DNA from: Apostichopus japonicus
Taxonomy: Eukaryota; Echinodermata; Holothuroidea; Aspidochirotida; Stichopodidae
DNA: 64,000 nt
Direction of reading: 5' to 3'
Assembly (NCBI RefSeq): GCF_037975245.1
Contig: NC_092571.1
Location: 2,026,501 to 2,090,500 of the forward strand
Shown piece after piece: positions 24,044 to 35,284 of the stretch (positions are counted from its first letter, which is position 1; the number at the start of each line of letters is the position of its first letter). A model generated the notes under the pieces. The model was not told where the DNA came from and made no database searches. It saw only the letters and a list, made by a program, of their open reading frames with translations. The position numbers and the translations under genes were made by a program.

Positions 24044-24101
24044 TATACATAATTGAACAATAAGGAGTAAAGTTTTAGAAAATATATTGGAATTTTCGGT
24101 C
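23936..24101. repeat. Long palindrome with (TA)n centre
   Basis: The left arm GACCGAAAATTCCAATA.. through CTAAAACTTTACTCCTTAT is mirrored by the right arm ending in TTGGAATTTTCGGTC. The arms are about 65 bp and nearly perfect; the centre is a TA run at about 23994-24037. It may be a small foldback element or a cruciform-prone site. Confidence 0.85.
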
Positions 24102-24307
24102 AATATGTCTGTTCAAAGTATCTCTTTCGAGATCCGGCTTTAGGAATCACAAATGATTTTCGAGTTGGTTAGCATCATGTTTGATCTCTAGAGTAAGGCA
24201 AAATATGTCACCAAAACAGAACTAGTATTGTTCGATACAGGTGACAAACGCCTACAGTGGAATTACGACCTTCGCTTACCGGTTTAGAACCTCTGGACAT
24301 ACAATCA

Positions 24308-24426
24308 GCGTCCATGGCCTAGTTGGTTAGGGTGTCCGCGTACAAAGCGGGAGGCCCGGGTTCGAATCCCGGTGGAGGCTGGAAGTTTATTCACTGTTCT
24401 TGATTATCCAACTCATTACGATTTTC

Positions 24427-24462
<36 letters not shown>
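24308..24462 (+). mobile_element. SINE family B with tRNA head, copy 1
   Basis: Positions 24308-24379 fold as a near-complete tRNA cloverleaf. The acceptor arms are GCGTCCA/TGGAGGC with one mismatch. The D arm starts GCCTAGTTGG. The anticodon stem TCCGC/GCGGG encloses the loop GTACAAA, and the T arm is CCGGG-TTCGAAT-CCCGG. A body (GGAAGTTTATTCACTGTTC, then CCAACTCATTACGA) and a (TA)n tail follow. The same head, body and tail occur inverted at 46440-46577, so this is a retroposon and not a single tRNA gene. Confidence 0.8.
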
Positions 24463-24467
<5 letters not shown>

Positions 24468-24992
24468 CATATATACAGTTTATGTACGTTAATAAATCAA
24501 AGATGTATATATAGACACCAAACCTAATTAATATTCTGAAAGCTTCCATAAATAATATTCACAAATATACTAATTAATAAAAACACATCACAAGAGCTCA
24601 ATTTTGATAACGAAACGACCAATCGTAGAAAATTAAAAAGAAACATTAAATATGAACTCCTCAACTGTGGGTGGTACGGTTACATCTTTAGGGATATCCT
24701 TAATATGTCTGGATTACATAGTAGAGCAATCACAAGAAAGTTATGAACTTGGCTGATTACAGCGCCGATTTCAATTCGCTTGTGTATTCTCCCTCAGGAT
24801 AAGTGCCGTTAAGTGATGTTACATGAGAACATCTTCTTCGATAGGTTATCAAACAGGATCCGGGTTTTTTTCTTCTTTTTGTAAAGACGCTTCTTTACAT
24901 ATGACAAAAACTTGAGGCTCTCATATCAAAAACATCTTCATGGTTATGATACGTAAAAAAAGTGACATGATTGTCCAACGTGTCGGCTATCC

Positions 24993-25724
24993 GCTTTCTA
25001 GTCACTTCGCCCAACAACCATTTCGCCCAACTGCCATTTCGCCCAACCAGCCTGGTCATTTCGCCCAACCAGCCTGGTCATTTCGCCCAACCAGCATGGT
25101 CATTTCGCCCAACCATCATAGTCATTTCGCCCAAACAGCATGGTCATTTCGCCCAACCAGCATGGTCATTTCGCCCAACCTTATTTTTACTAATATTCAG
25201 TCAGAATAATATTGCTTTTTCTATTCCACTAGTTCAATTTGATTTATTTTGGGTTAGGTTACTTCGTAATAGGTAAATAAAAAAGTGAGGTCCGCTCGAT
25301 ATCGATCGGAGTCTGAGCAGTTATTTCGGGTATAATGGGAGGATTACACTACTTTAGGCGTTTACGCATACAATGGAAGTTATATTATTATACAAACACA
25401 GGGGAATCGGTCTTCACAAAAACCAATCAAACCTAACCCCTAACACACTGATCAATCCTCAAGTTTCCTTAATATTCGGTTCGTATCCTGTAACGTTAAC
25501 AATTCCCGAACGTTTCCTTTTGAAATATCATATTTAATCAAGGTTGGGCGAAATGACCAGACTGGTTGGGCGAAATGACCAGGCTGGTTGGGCGAAATGA
25601 CCAGGCTGGTTGGGCGAAATGACCAGGCTGGTTGGGCGAAATGACCAGGCTGGTTGGGCGAAATGGTAAGGTTGGGCGAAATGGCAGTTGGGCGAAATGG
25701 TTGTTGGGCGAAGTGTCCTGCTTC
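24993..25724. mobile_element. Foldback element with tandem-repeat arms
   Basis: The left arm (about 25003-25178) is a run of TTTCGCCCAACCAGCCTGGT-type 22-mers. The right arm (about 25541-25715) is the inverted series (GGTTGGGCGAAATGACCAGG). The outermost units differ in the same mirrored way on both sides (CAACAACC, CAACTGCC). The 9 bp CGGCTATCC is repeated directly at 24984-24992 and 25725-25733, a likely target duplication. This is the architecture of foldback elements, including the sea urchin TU type. The centre has no recognised ORF. Confidence 0.8.
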
Positions 25725-25739
25725 CGGCTATCCAGTAAT

Positions 25740-28470
25740 GGGTATACAGGGTGTATAGGTAGTGAGAACTTCTACAAAGGACTAATAGACCACATGACTT
25801 TTACTTTGATTTAGGGGAACATATATGGAGAATATTGCTATCTGAAGGGTCTATGAATCATGTTGATGGACGATAAGGCTACTAAATAAAATGATAGTTA
25901 ATAGCCATAGGCCTAACAATAAATACGTACTTCAATCGATACCAATAATAAGTACTTCAATTGCCCATAACTCTTGTACTCCTCCACATAGAGAGAAATC
26001 GATAGCAGAGGTTCAATGAAGCTCAACGCGTCCTCATCCCTTGTTGCCATGTGAATAACAGACACAATAGGTGCTAATTGTTTACCTAGCCTAACACAAC
26101 AATACATATGTATCCCCTCTATACCCATCCATGTGCATATGGTCACATCCGTGTTACGGTATAGGCAAGAAGTCAAGTGGTATCCTACGGTACGTAACTA
26201 TACTCTATGTTGTCCCGTATAGATTGTTTGTTTGTTACAATTATAATTGCAAGATACTGTAACATCTCAATTTTTGTTTTATGACTTTGGAACAATTATT
26301 TAATTATTTAAATACCGAGTAATTAAACTGAGTCTTGGAACATGGCTTCACTGAATTAAAACATCGGAAACAACAGACATACATAAACAAGGTAAGTTTG
26401 GAACCTCTTTCAATACATATATATATTTACCGTACTGACGATTTAAGAAATTTGAAATGTGCTCTTAAAGTATAGTGAATTACAAGTTACATTTCAAACA
26501 CATGTAGTATGTAATATAGGTGAACTGATATTCACTGAATGGGAACCCCCCATCCTTCTAGTGGGAGGGGGCGTTATCCCCAAGAATACAATCAGGTGGG
26601 TTAAGACCCCCTAACCTTATACACCCAAGTCCCCTCGGGTAATATAAAATCTTTCCCCCGATTCCCCGAACAAAAATTTCGCCTCTTCTGTTATTGTTAA
26701 GTCAGAAATTAACTTAGTGCTTGTTTCTACAAATGTACAGTAACTCGTTGAAGAATATTGAATATGCATATGATAATCAATTCGTTTGCGCTTTTGATCA
26801 TAATATGATTTATAATCGTTATTTAGTATGCTATACTGTAAAGAAGCGTATAAACTATGTGTTATCACAACATGAAACTCACGAGAAAGGGGTCAGTCTG
26901 TTTATAAGGCGTGAAACCCGTCACTTTCTGACTAGACATGGGGTTTATAGTCACGTATGAAACATGTTTCAGCCAACTACTTAATATTCATTATTTTTTA
27001 AATCAGGTTTGCTTCAATATTGGAGGAAAAGAGAAACTGATTTTTAATCCAATTTGTAACAGAAACATGTCAGACGCTAAGCTTCGTTCAATGTGGGCAT
27101 CTATACTGTACATGTATACCTATTTAGCGAAATGCTTAAATCCAACATAGCTCTCCGTTTGGTCCAAGTTATTTGTGTCAGTTGTACAGCTTGTGTTGAA
27201 TTCTCATTGAGCCATTTTTAAACAAAACTATGTAGCTTAATATTCACAAATAGTCGGATACCCCTCAATATAATTAAGAGGTTACTTTGGTCGCAACTAT
27301 TTGTCAGGCTAAGCCTACAACGACTGGCCAGTTTTGTAACTGTTTAATACACTAGTACAGCCAAAATCATTTATATTGTGTAATGACTGTTAATGTTTAA
27401 CTTTGGACTCCGTGCACATGTTAACTGTACGAATAACTTTAACAAGTTTCTAGTGGATTCTACCCTATTTCAGGTATATCATATAGGGACATGAACATTA
27501 ATGGAGAAGTGCACTTCGGGTCGTTAAAACCGACTCCCATGTAGGGATGGGGATGTGGGGGGGGGTGGTTATATGAGTCCACCAAAGGTTTGACGTCACG
27601 TGATGTATTCTGAGGCATATTAAGTATGTAAATCAGGTATAAATGCAAGGTTGCGATAAATAACACTCTTGCAACTTTGTGTGAGGTTGAAATTTGTTGG
27701 TGCGGAAGGAGTTTGGAAACCCGGAGGAGGTGTCTAAATTTGTTCCTGACTAACTTGTTCTAAAACTCCCCCTACTGAACCATTTCCCCGACTGGATGGA
27801 AGTTGGACATTTCCCCCCCCCCCCCTCCCAAAGTACAATTATAACTACAAGTTTTGTTGTTGTAATATCGCATCTATCCTAACGCATCTTTCCTGGGGTA
27901 ATAACTTGTAATTGTTTTAAGTGTAAATGCCACAATATGGTGACCAACGTTTGAACCACACACCCATAACCTCAACGAAATTCTTCTGTCCATCTTTTAC
28001 TAGAAGACATAAACAAATGGTTAAAAAAAATACTTAAACCGTTGTTAACTAAATACTTCCCAATAGGTACTGTAGATCCTCAGTATTTCAAATTTCCCAG
28101 ACATATAGAATATAGTATTGCTTAAAGTCAGTTGCACATTATATTACAATGCGAATTATTTAAGCACCTGCATATTACTGTTATCATTCTTTAATATTGA
28201 TATTAATATCATGATATCATTCTCGAATATTAAAGGAGAGGTGTACATGCAAAGAGTAAAAACTGCATAAAGGGAAGTATATGTGTGCACATAAAATACC
28301 ATACCCATTGTAACATATAGCAATCATTACATTTGTGGGCCACAATATTGGATAGGATTATTGTGGTTAATACCTGACTTAATTAGAAGCAGACAAGTAG
28401 TTTTAACGAGAAGTGTTTTGTTTGTGTTAACCTATATTAATGTTTAACCCACAATATTTAATAATACATA
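25740..28470. other. Intergenic, no gene seen
   Basis: No exon could be supported. A G-run with flanking ACCGACTCCCATGTAGGG at about 27520-27560 resembles a block near 11960-12000, so part of this is dispersed repeat. The upstream untranslated exon of the gene at 28982 probably lies here or further left. Confidence 0.45.
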
Positions 28471-28514
28471 ACTTAATCATGATAACACAAAGTTATTATT
28501 CCAAAGCAAAAAAA

Positions 28515-28590
28515 TAAAATAATAATAATTATAATTATAATAATAATTATAATTATAATAATGATTATAATAATAATAATAATAATATAT
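28515..28590. repeat. (AAT/ATT)n microsatellite
   Basis: AATAATAATTATAATTATAA-type simple repeat. A second AATAATATC run is at 28855-28910. Confidence 0.9.
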
Positions 28591-28981
28591 GGCTTAATTG
28601 TACAAATCAGGACATAAGGAAAAGGCGTGCCATAACTCCACAAAAGTAACTTTATGTTTCTAAAGCTGGAAGTTGAACCTTTCAATACTGATATACTTAT
28701 ATACTTGTACATGTACTCGAAAAGTGGTGTTCCATGTAATATATATACTTACAAAAAACATGAAGAAGTTATGTTACAAATCTAAAGCAAATTTCTGATC
28801 GCATTGATGATAAACGATGAATAAACGGAGGGGAAAAAAAGAAAAAAATATATAATATCAATAATAATAATATCAATAATAATATCAATAATAATAATAA
28901 TATTAATACACCGTCAACTATTCGCCTATTCTCCTTTGTACGAGCAATATTTCCTTCTATTCATCTCTCTCTCTCTTACAG

Positions 28982-29000
28982 GTAACATCTTTATCAGAAA
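28982..29000 (+). promoter_or_regulatory. Splice acceptor and short 5' leader deciding the start
   Basis: A CTCTCTCTCTCTTACAG acceptor ends at 28981. The next 19 nt are leader, with an in-frame TAA at 28983-28985, so translation must start at the ATG at 29001. At least one untranslated exon therefore lies upstream. Confidence 0.6.
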
Positions 29001-30142
29001 ATGGCTGATCAAACGTCACAGAAACGACATTCCCTGAATTATTTTGATCCCAAACTTCAGACGCAAAGTCCGCCAAAACCACCATCACCCAAGAAGGAGA
29101 AGAAGAGGACTTCTATATTAGAAATTGCCCAAAGGTCCCAATCGGTTCCAGTTGAAGAAGATGTCTCCATTTTTGCTGGAGTTGAGACAAAACGTCGGCA
29201 ATCAGTTAGACGAAAGAGCTCGATTGTCAAAAGTGCCAAGGGTTCTAAAAGTGCCAAGGGTTCTAAAAGTGCCAAGGGTTCTAAAAGTGCCAAGGGTTCT
29301 AAAAGTGCCAAGGGTTCTAAAAGTGTTGACTTTGCAGTTTATAGATTGGATACTCCTAATTTAGCTGCCAAGGTCAACAAAGATACAGATATTGACTTGT
29401 CATTTTCGGATTTAGGTTATTTAGCGCATCTTTATCAAAACTCTGTTCGTGGAGGTCATTTATCTTCGGATTGTATAGATTCACCTGCGTCGACCAAAAG
29501 GAAATTTCATCACTACGTCGGAACCCCTGCTGGAGGACTAAACCCGGAATTGTATGAGAACATTAATCATGACCTCGTGCAAGCCTCTGGGACAGAAAGA
29601 ACCAGCAGAAAGGAGAGTCTCTTCGACCAATCCTTTAATCGGAAGAAGTCATTAGCGAACCTGTCACAAAATTTGTCTAATTCATCGCTAACCCCCAACC
29701 TCATTGTTATGAAGAAACCAGCTTCTCGTCGCAGTGTGTCGTCAGTAAAGAGTGTCAAGAGAGAACAAAAGGATGGGAACAATAGAAAATCAGGTGACAA
29801 TAGACAGTCAGCTAAGCGGAAAATTGATCTTCGAGACCCGTTACCAGACGACCAGAAGAACAGTGTAAAGTACGTGACGGAACCGCCTGCACCGACTTTT
29901 GTCATTGCTAAAAGAGACAGCCAAAAATCGAGATCTTCCAGGAATTCTGTCCGTTTCTCTGTCGTTGAAGATGCGATGGAATTAGCAGAGCAACTTGATA
30001 AATCTAAGAAGGGGAAAAGTAAGACCAAGAAGAAGAAGAAGGAGAGAAGGAAATCGCAAAGTTCTTACACAGAGGCTGACTTTGTTGAGAGAAGCAGCGA
30101 CAGAGAACGAGACATTGCAGAACTAAGAGAGCAATTACAAAA
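29001..30142 (+). CDS. CaaX-box gene, coding exon 1
   Basis: A long open exon starting MADQTSQKRHSLNYFDPK and ending LREQLQ-K with donor AA|GTAAGT. It has two bases of a split Lys codon at the end. The length without stops (1142 nt) and the coherent composition support it strongly. Confidence 0.85.
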
Positions 30143-32372
30143 GTAAGTTACACATTTTTTTAAGGGTGTCAAGACTCGCGCACAAAGAAACGTCTCATGT
30201 CGGTTATCTGACCTAGTTTCGAATGAGGTGTAACAAAAGTGTTAGACACCACCATCGATCCCAGAAAATACACACACACACCTTGCTACCGTCGGTAGTT
30301 AGACACTAGTGTACAGTCAATACACACAGCTACGGTCAATACCCACAACACAGTGTACATAGCAGCGATGGACATCTCAGGTCTAGATCAAAGACAACAA
30401 GGTATCAAGTTTATTTACTGTCTGCATTTTGTAGCGACAAGAAGAAAACTTCTCTTGCAAGCAACGGAAAGTTAACTTTTTCAGAGCGCGGCACACGGTT
30501 TGGGGCAAGTCTTCAATGATCCGTATTCGGCTACAATCTTTACTGTGACATCCTATAAACTTGGCTACAAATTCACGAAAGTTCACAACTGGACGCTATG
30601 ACGTCACAAAATTAAGTCCCGGATATTGAGGAAGGTTAAATTACGGTGGGTAGCAAACTACGTAACGAGGTTCAATATTCTACTGGTTCAAAGAGAAACT
30701 AATCCAGTCACCATGGTTATCTCACATGACGGCGATATAGTTTTGATGAATAACTCCCCCAAATAAAGCTCAGAAAGAAACCGTGCTCCGTTTGGGATAT
30801 GTCCTAGTTCAAATGTCCTGTATGCATGGGTGGTTTGAAGTTGGTTGATGTATGATGCCATATATACCACATAAACCATTTTGCCTTTTATTTCCTTTTT
30901 TGTATTTTCAAGGTGAATGTAAACAGTTTAAAACAAAAATCTTTTGCAGAAAATTAGAAAAGCCATCATATTACAGAAGATTAGCAATGTAATAATAATA
31001 TTAATAATAATGGACATTTATAATGCGCCGGTATTCGTCAAAAAAGACGCTCATTGCGCAGTGTGACACAAACAGTGCGACAGCAAAACAAAAAAGCAGT
31101 AAACATAGTACAAGACAAAAATGCCAGCAAAAATGGGCAACAATGAACAATTAATTAAACAGTTTTCATCAGATGAGTCTTGAGAGAGCGTATAAAAGAA
31201 GCAAGAAATGGACTGTGTTTTACATGTTCTGGAAGACTGTTCCACATACAAGGGGCAGCAGCAGCAAAAGCTCTTTTGCCCCATGATCGATTTGAGCGGT
31301 TTTCACACAATTTATTGAATGATCTCTAATAAAAAAGAATACCAGTGATAGTTCAAACATACATATATTATGTGGCACGATGATTATGTTTTAATTGTTC
31401 AAGTCTCCAGTCTCGTGTGTGAAGGCACATGACAACTATAGTGGGATGTTGGCGGAGTATATAGAGGTAGAAAATAAGTCCAACATGTGAATCCCCAAAA
31501 GTGGCTGGTAAACAAGGTAAACAGGAATAAGTAGAATGCACGGTATTTTGGTACGAGGTAACTTGTAAATATAGTTGCGAGCGCCGGTTTGTGGCAGCAC
31601 CCTATGGGAAGTCCCCCGGGGGACACGTGGTTGTGGTGCACTGTGGTGCCCCAGGAGAGATTGGTTGAATTGCGCTGCACACTTTGGTGTTTAGGTGTGA
31701 CAAGTTACCAATGACCAGGGTTAAGTTGGTAAAGTCGTGTGAGAGGGCCTTGGCCTTGAACAAGACTGTAAACTTAAAATAATAAATAAAATAAAAAACG
31801 ATGAGGTGGTTGCTTGTATACAATGAGATGGAATTCGTACAACGCAAGGTGTACAGATGGGTTGTAGGGATGGGGAACAGTGATTTACCCTTACTTTCCT
31901 TCTTTTTTCGCTCTCTTTTAGAACACTTACCACTAATCCGACTCCAAGAGACATCTCTCCAGATTCAGATTACATTTCTCATTCCTCCAACCGTCACAGT
32001 AGAAGCGGATCTTCCACTTCTTCTTCATCATCTTCTTCTTCTTCTTCCTCGTCGTCTGGTTCCTCTTCGGGATCTGATAGCGAGAGCAGTTCAAGTAGCG
32101 GAAGTAGCAGGAGTAGCCGGACGAGTAGCAGTTCTGGATCCAGGTCATCGTCGAGTAGCAGATCGGAGAGTAGCTCCTCTGAGTCAGACGATGATAGAAG
32201 AAGAAGACATTCCGCCAAAAATGCAGCAAAGGATAATAAAGTAAACAGAGCACCACAGAAATATCAACAAAGGAAGGAAGAGGAAGACGAGGTGCATGAT
32301 GGGAAAATGTTGCTAGGTAACGTCAGTGGAGCTAATAATAAGAAGACATCAATCATCTGCGTGATATTGTAA
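29001..32372 (+). CDS. Basic low-complexity protein with C-terminal CaaX box
   Basis: Two exons, 29001-30142 and 31922-32372, join in frame (AA|A Lys codon) for 530 residues. I do not recognise the family. The N-terminus is basic and proline/serine-rich (PPKPPSPKKEKKR), with many RRxS and KRxS sites that look like basophilic kinase targets. Five perfect SAKGSK repeats follow at about residues 78-107. A more ordered segment has DLSFSDLGYLAHLYQNS. Exon 1 ends in a lysine-rich KKGKSKTKKKKKERR stretch and a short helix, ERDIAELREQLQ. Exon 2 encodes a serine/arginine/acidic tract (about 405-470), then a charged region and the terminus KKTSIICVIL. CVIL fits a CaaX box with Leu last, the geranylgeranyl type, so membrane anchoring is likely if the prediction holds. 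The protein is probably disordered. It lies between two GLUT genes in the same orientation; no functional link is seen. Confidence 0.75.
29232..29321 (+). repeat. Perfect 18 bp coding tandem repeat, five copies
   Basis: The unit AGTGCCAAGGGTTCTAAA is repeated five times without change, encoding SAKGSK each time. Identity at synonymous sites points to recent expansion and likely length polymorphism. Confidence 0.97.
30163..30520. mobile_element. MITE with TTAA border, copy 2 (inverted)
   Basis: It matches 15140-15502 in the opposite orientation, for example TTCGAATGAGGTGTAAC, CACCACCATCGATCCCAGAA and GTTAACTTTTTCAGAGCGCG. TTAAGGGTGTCAAGACTCGC is at the left; the right end CTTCAATGATCC lacks TTAA. 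It sits in the single coding intron of the CaaX-box gene. Confidence 0.75.
31020..31300. repeat. Probable dispersed retroposon fragment
   Basis: The stretch GGACATTTATAATGCGCCGG, then AAGACTGTTCCACATACAAG and GCAAAAGCTCTTTTGCCCCA is reminiscent of repeat sequences common in invertebrate genomes. No second copy is in the window, so this is only a resemblance. Confidence 0.3.
31600..31797 (+). mobile_element. Probable SINE-like insertion with A-rich tail
   Basis: GC-richer sequence (ACACGTGGTTGTGGTGCACT, ATTGCGCTGCACACTTTGGT) ends in an AATAATAAATAAAATAAAA tail at about 31778-31797, typical of a retroposon 3' end. No promoter boxes were confirmed. Confidence 0.35.
31922..32372 (+). CDS. CaaX-box gene, coding exon 2
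   Basis: The acceptor CTCTCTTTTAG ends at 31921. The frame fixed by exon 1 stays open for 149 codons: TNPTPRDISPDSDY, a Ser run written mostly with TCT/TCA/AGC, SESDDDRRRRH, then LLGNVSGANNKKTSIICVIL and TAA. An antisense open frame rich in Asp, Glu and Leu is only the shadow of the Ser codons. Confidence 0.8.
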
Positions 32373-34880
32373 GACTGTTGCAGCCCGCTATTGTCAAAAT
32401 ATAAACACTTTGTATTCATAAACTCTCTACCGCAAAATCTAATATATCGAAATGTATCGTAATAATTACTTCGAGAAAATAACGGCAACATACTGAAGAT
32501 TCTGAAGTGCATGCCGGGAACGTTATGTCAGGGACGGATATTTTAAATAGAAACGGGTGCTTTGAATGGGGGAAGGGGGGGGGGTTAGAAAAGCTGGGCG
32601 TTTTTTTTTTATATAGATTAACACTCTCAGCTAAGAACTAACGTGACAAAGTCCCACATGCAGAGGCTGATACATGTTTCACCCAAAGAAAATATTTGTA
32701 CTATAGATGATATGAGATATCACTTTAATAATACGAGATGAGGATTGATTATAACACACCTTTTGCTCTTTGAACGGAAAGGGTATGCTTTTGTAATGAA
32801 TTTTGTTCATCGTTACTAAGTGCTAGGTATAGTATACAGTGTACATTTTCATAGAATTTAATGCAGACACTTATCTTTTTAAAATTCCCGATTCTCTCAT
32901 AACCGGTATATTTTAGTGCACTTTAAAAAGAAATTTTCATACATACATGCTGGGGACGGAAACCAGATAACTTGATTAATCCAGTCTTCATCGAGACTGT
33001 AAATGTGTGCCGATCATAACGATGTTGAAGCGAGTGAGCATCACGTGTGTCCCTTTGGAAGGGAACAGATAACGGAAATGATCAGGTCAAAGGTTAATAA
33101 GCGATCTAAGCTGTGTATACTGTATATCTGTGAAGAACATATACTACACAATGATCTAAGCTAACAGGTCGAATTCTAGTATAGAAAACAACACTTACGA
33201 ATTATGATATGTCATGTAAAGAAATTGTAACGTTTGCTGTACAATTACCTGGATTCCAGGAACACCGCAGGAGCATGACGTCACTTCCGGACTTACTGTA
33301 CGATACCACGAGCACGATATGGGTGATAAGCCGAACAATATACGCAGTGGGTGTTTGACGAAGATCTTCAAACTTTTCATTTCCTCCCGGCACACTATAT
33401 GTCTAACTATATATATACAGACAGTGAAAATTGTGCATTGCTTGTATGTTATATTTATATAATGGAATTAAACAGTTTCCTTGTCAATGGATAAATAAGA
33501 AGAGAATAAAATATTATCATTATATTTATCGCGCCGAACAGTTTTCGCCAAGTTTAAGTAGTGTAAATAAAAACAAATCACAATTTAACTGTTTATTCTC
33601 GTGATTGTGTTTTTATTTTTTTTGCATATTAATGAATATTAATTATGGAAAGCTATCAGAAAATTATTTTGTGATCTATTTTTTATTTTATTGATGTCCG
33701 CCCTGGTCTCTATGTGTATTTATGTACGTATACACACTTACAAACACCCATGCTTACATACACACATATACATTATTTCGTTTACAAAGGATTTGATGCT
33801 CTACTTGTAAACATAATTTGGAACTTATATTGAAAATAGATGCGTCAGGAATTTTGTTATTTAAAACTCGCTAGATCGTGTGTCCATTCAGATCCACCGT
33901 ACACACTAAAGAAGTCACTTCATAATTCTTGTTTTTCTAGGGGGGGGGGGCTTCTTATTTTTTGTCTGATGCCTTTCAAATTTTTGACTTTTATCCAAAT
34001 TCAATCTAGGTAAATATTCCTTAGTGGCCGATAACATTTTTTCAAAAAAGTTTTATCATTAACTTTCTTTGATAAATACAGCTTGTGAATTTTTAAAGCG
34101 AAGTAAAGCGTAGGCTTAACGTATTATACAGTGAAACTTGAACAGTATTTGTGACGTTACATTTGGCCATACATGACACTGCTGTTTTCTTTATTTAATT
34201 TTTCTTCTTTTGGCTTCCCATTGACAAAATTAAAGCCAATACTTCCATTTAGATTAAGTTACTCATACCTAACCAACAAAAAAGCAACATCCCTTCATCT
34301 AGTTTTGGTATCTTCCAAAGTTATACATAATTATCCTAATTTTAAAGGGAAACCAAGGCAGTTGTTGACGTATTCATTAAAAAATATGAATAAATAATAA
34401 TATTTATATCTTTAATGTATATGCAGAAAATAAACATTTTTAATAAGAATTTAAAAAGCTCTATTAAAATTTCAAACATTTGTGGCTCGATGATGTCATA
34501 TTTGGACTTGCTCAAGCCATCAGCGAAGGAACATTAAAACTGATATGGGGTGAGAATTTTCTTTTCTGTTTTGGAAAGTTGTTCCTTACAAACAGTTCTA
34601 TTACAGAGACCCATGATAATGGATGGGTTGCTCTCTTACGCTTTCTCAGTAGCTTCCAGCAATAGTAACAAACCCACAACGATATAGTTACATTAGGAAG
34701 ATTGTTTGTTCGCATCATCTTTATGTTAAATATGCGCATCAGAAGTAGGCAAATGATTTAATTCAATTCTACAATTTTCGTCACCAACTAAGTAAGAGAA
34801 AAGGAGATTTAAATTTACAATAGCTCTGTTCAGGGCACGCCAATGAACTGAATTGATTATTTTTTTTTAAGATGTAGAAG
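32373..34880. other. Downstream and intergenic sequence
   Basis: The first part is probably the 3' untranslated region of the CaaX-box gene; an AATAAA at 33505-33510 is a candidate poly(A) signal. G tracts lie near 32573 and 33942. No further gene was seen. Confidence 0.45.
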
Positions 34881-34894
34881 AAAGTATCAGACTT

Positions 34895-35092
34895 GGTATG
34901 TAACAAGAAACCAATAGACTTGTTGTGGAACCAGAAAACAATAGACTTGTTTGTAACAAGAAAACAATAGACTTCTTCAATAACAAGAAAACAATAGACT
35001 TGTTTAATAACAAGAAAACAATAGACTTGATTGTAACAAGAAAACAATAGACTTGTTTAATAACAAGAAAACAATAGACTTGTTTTATTACA
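34895..35092. repeat. Tandem repeat, unit about 28 bp
   Basis: Seven units of the form AACAAGAAAACAATAGACTT plus GTTTAAT, with small changes in the last bases. There is no spacer diversity, so it is a simple minisatellite. Confidence 0.9.
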
Positions 35093-35284
35093 ATCGTCTC
35101 TATAAAATAGTCAACAATCATAAAGTAAATGAAATCTGAAAATATGTTTTGTTTACGAGGTAAATTGTTTGAGGCTTGGTCAAGGTATGCGAAATGTATG
35201 TTGGTTAAGTAGCCTGTAAATTAACAGATGGATTTCGCATGTTCAGGCCTAGCAGTATTGTACGTTGTACAATTAATATGTTGA

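Noticed and set aside
24308-24379. Functional tRNA gene
   Set aside because: The head continues into a body and (TA)n tail found again at 46308-46577, and the acceptor arm has a mismatch; it is a SINE head.
24940-25276. Open frames with repeated HFAQ/ISPN peptides
   Set aside because: They are translations of the 22 bp tandem repeat in the left arm of the foldback element, without splice or codon evidence.
29567-30028. 153-codon antisense ORF
   Set aside because: It is the shadow of coding exon 1 of the CaaX-box gene.
30383-30586. Minus-strand ORF in the CaaX-box gene intron
   Set aside because: It lies within the TTAA-type MITE copy and matches no exon.
31994-32218. Antisense Asp/Glu/Leu-rich ORF
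   Set aside because: It is the reverse of the serine-codon tract in exon 2 of the CaaX-box gene.
34895-35092. CRISPR-like spacing of repeats
   Set aside because: There is no diverse spacer between repeats, the unit is contiguous, and the window is clearly eukaryotic; it is a minisatellite.
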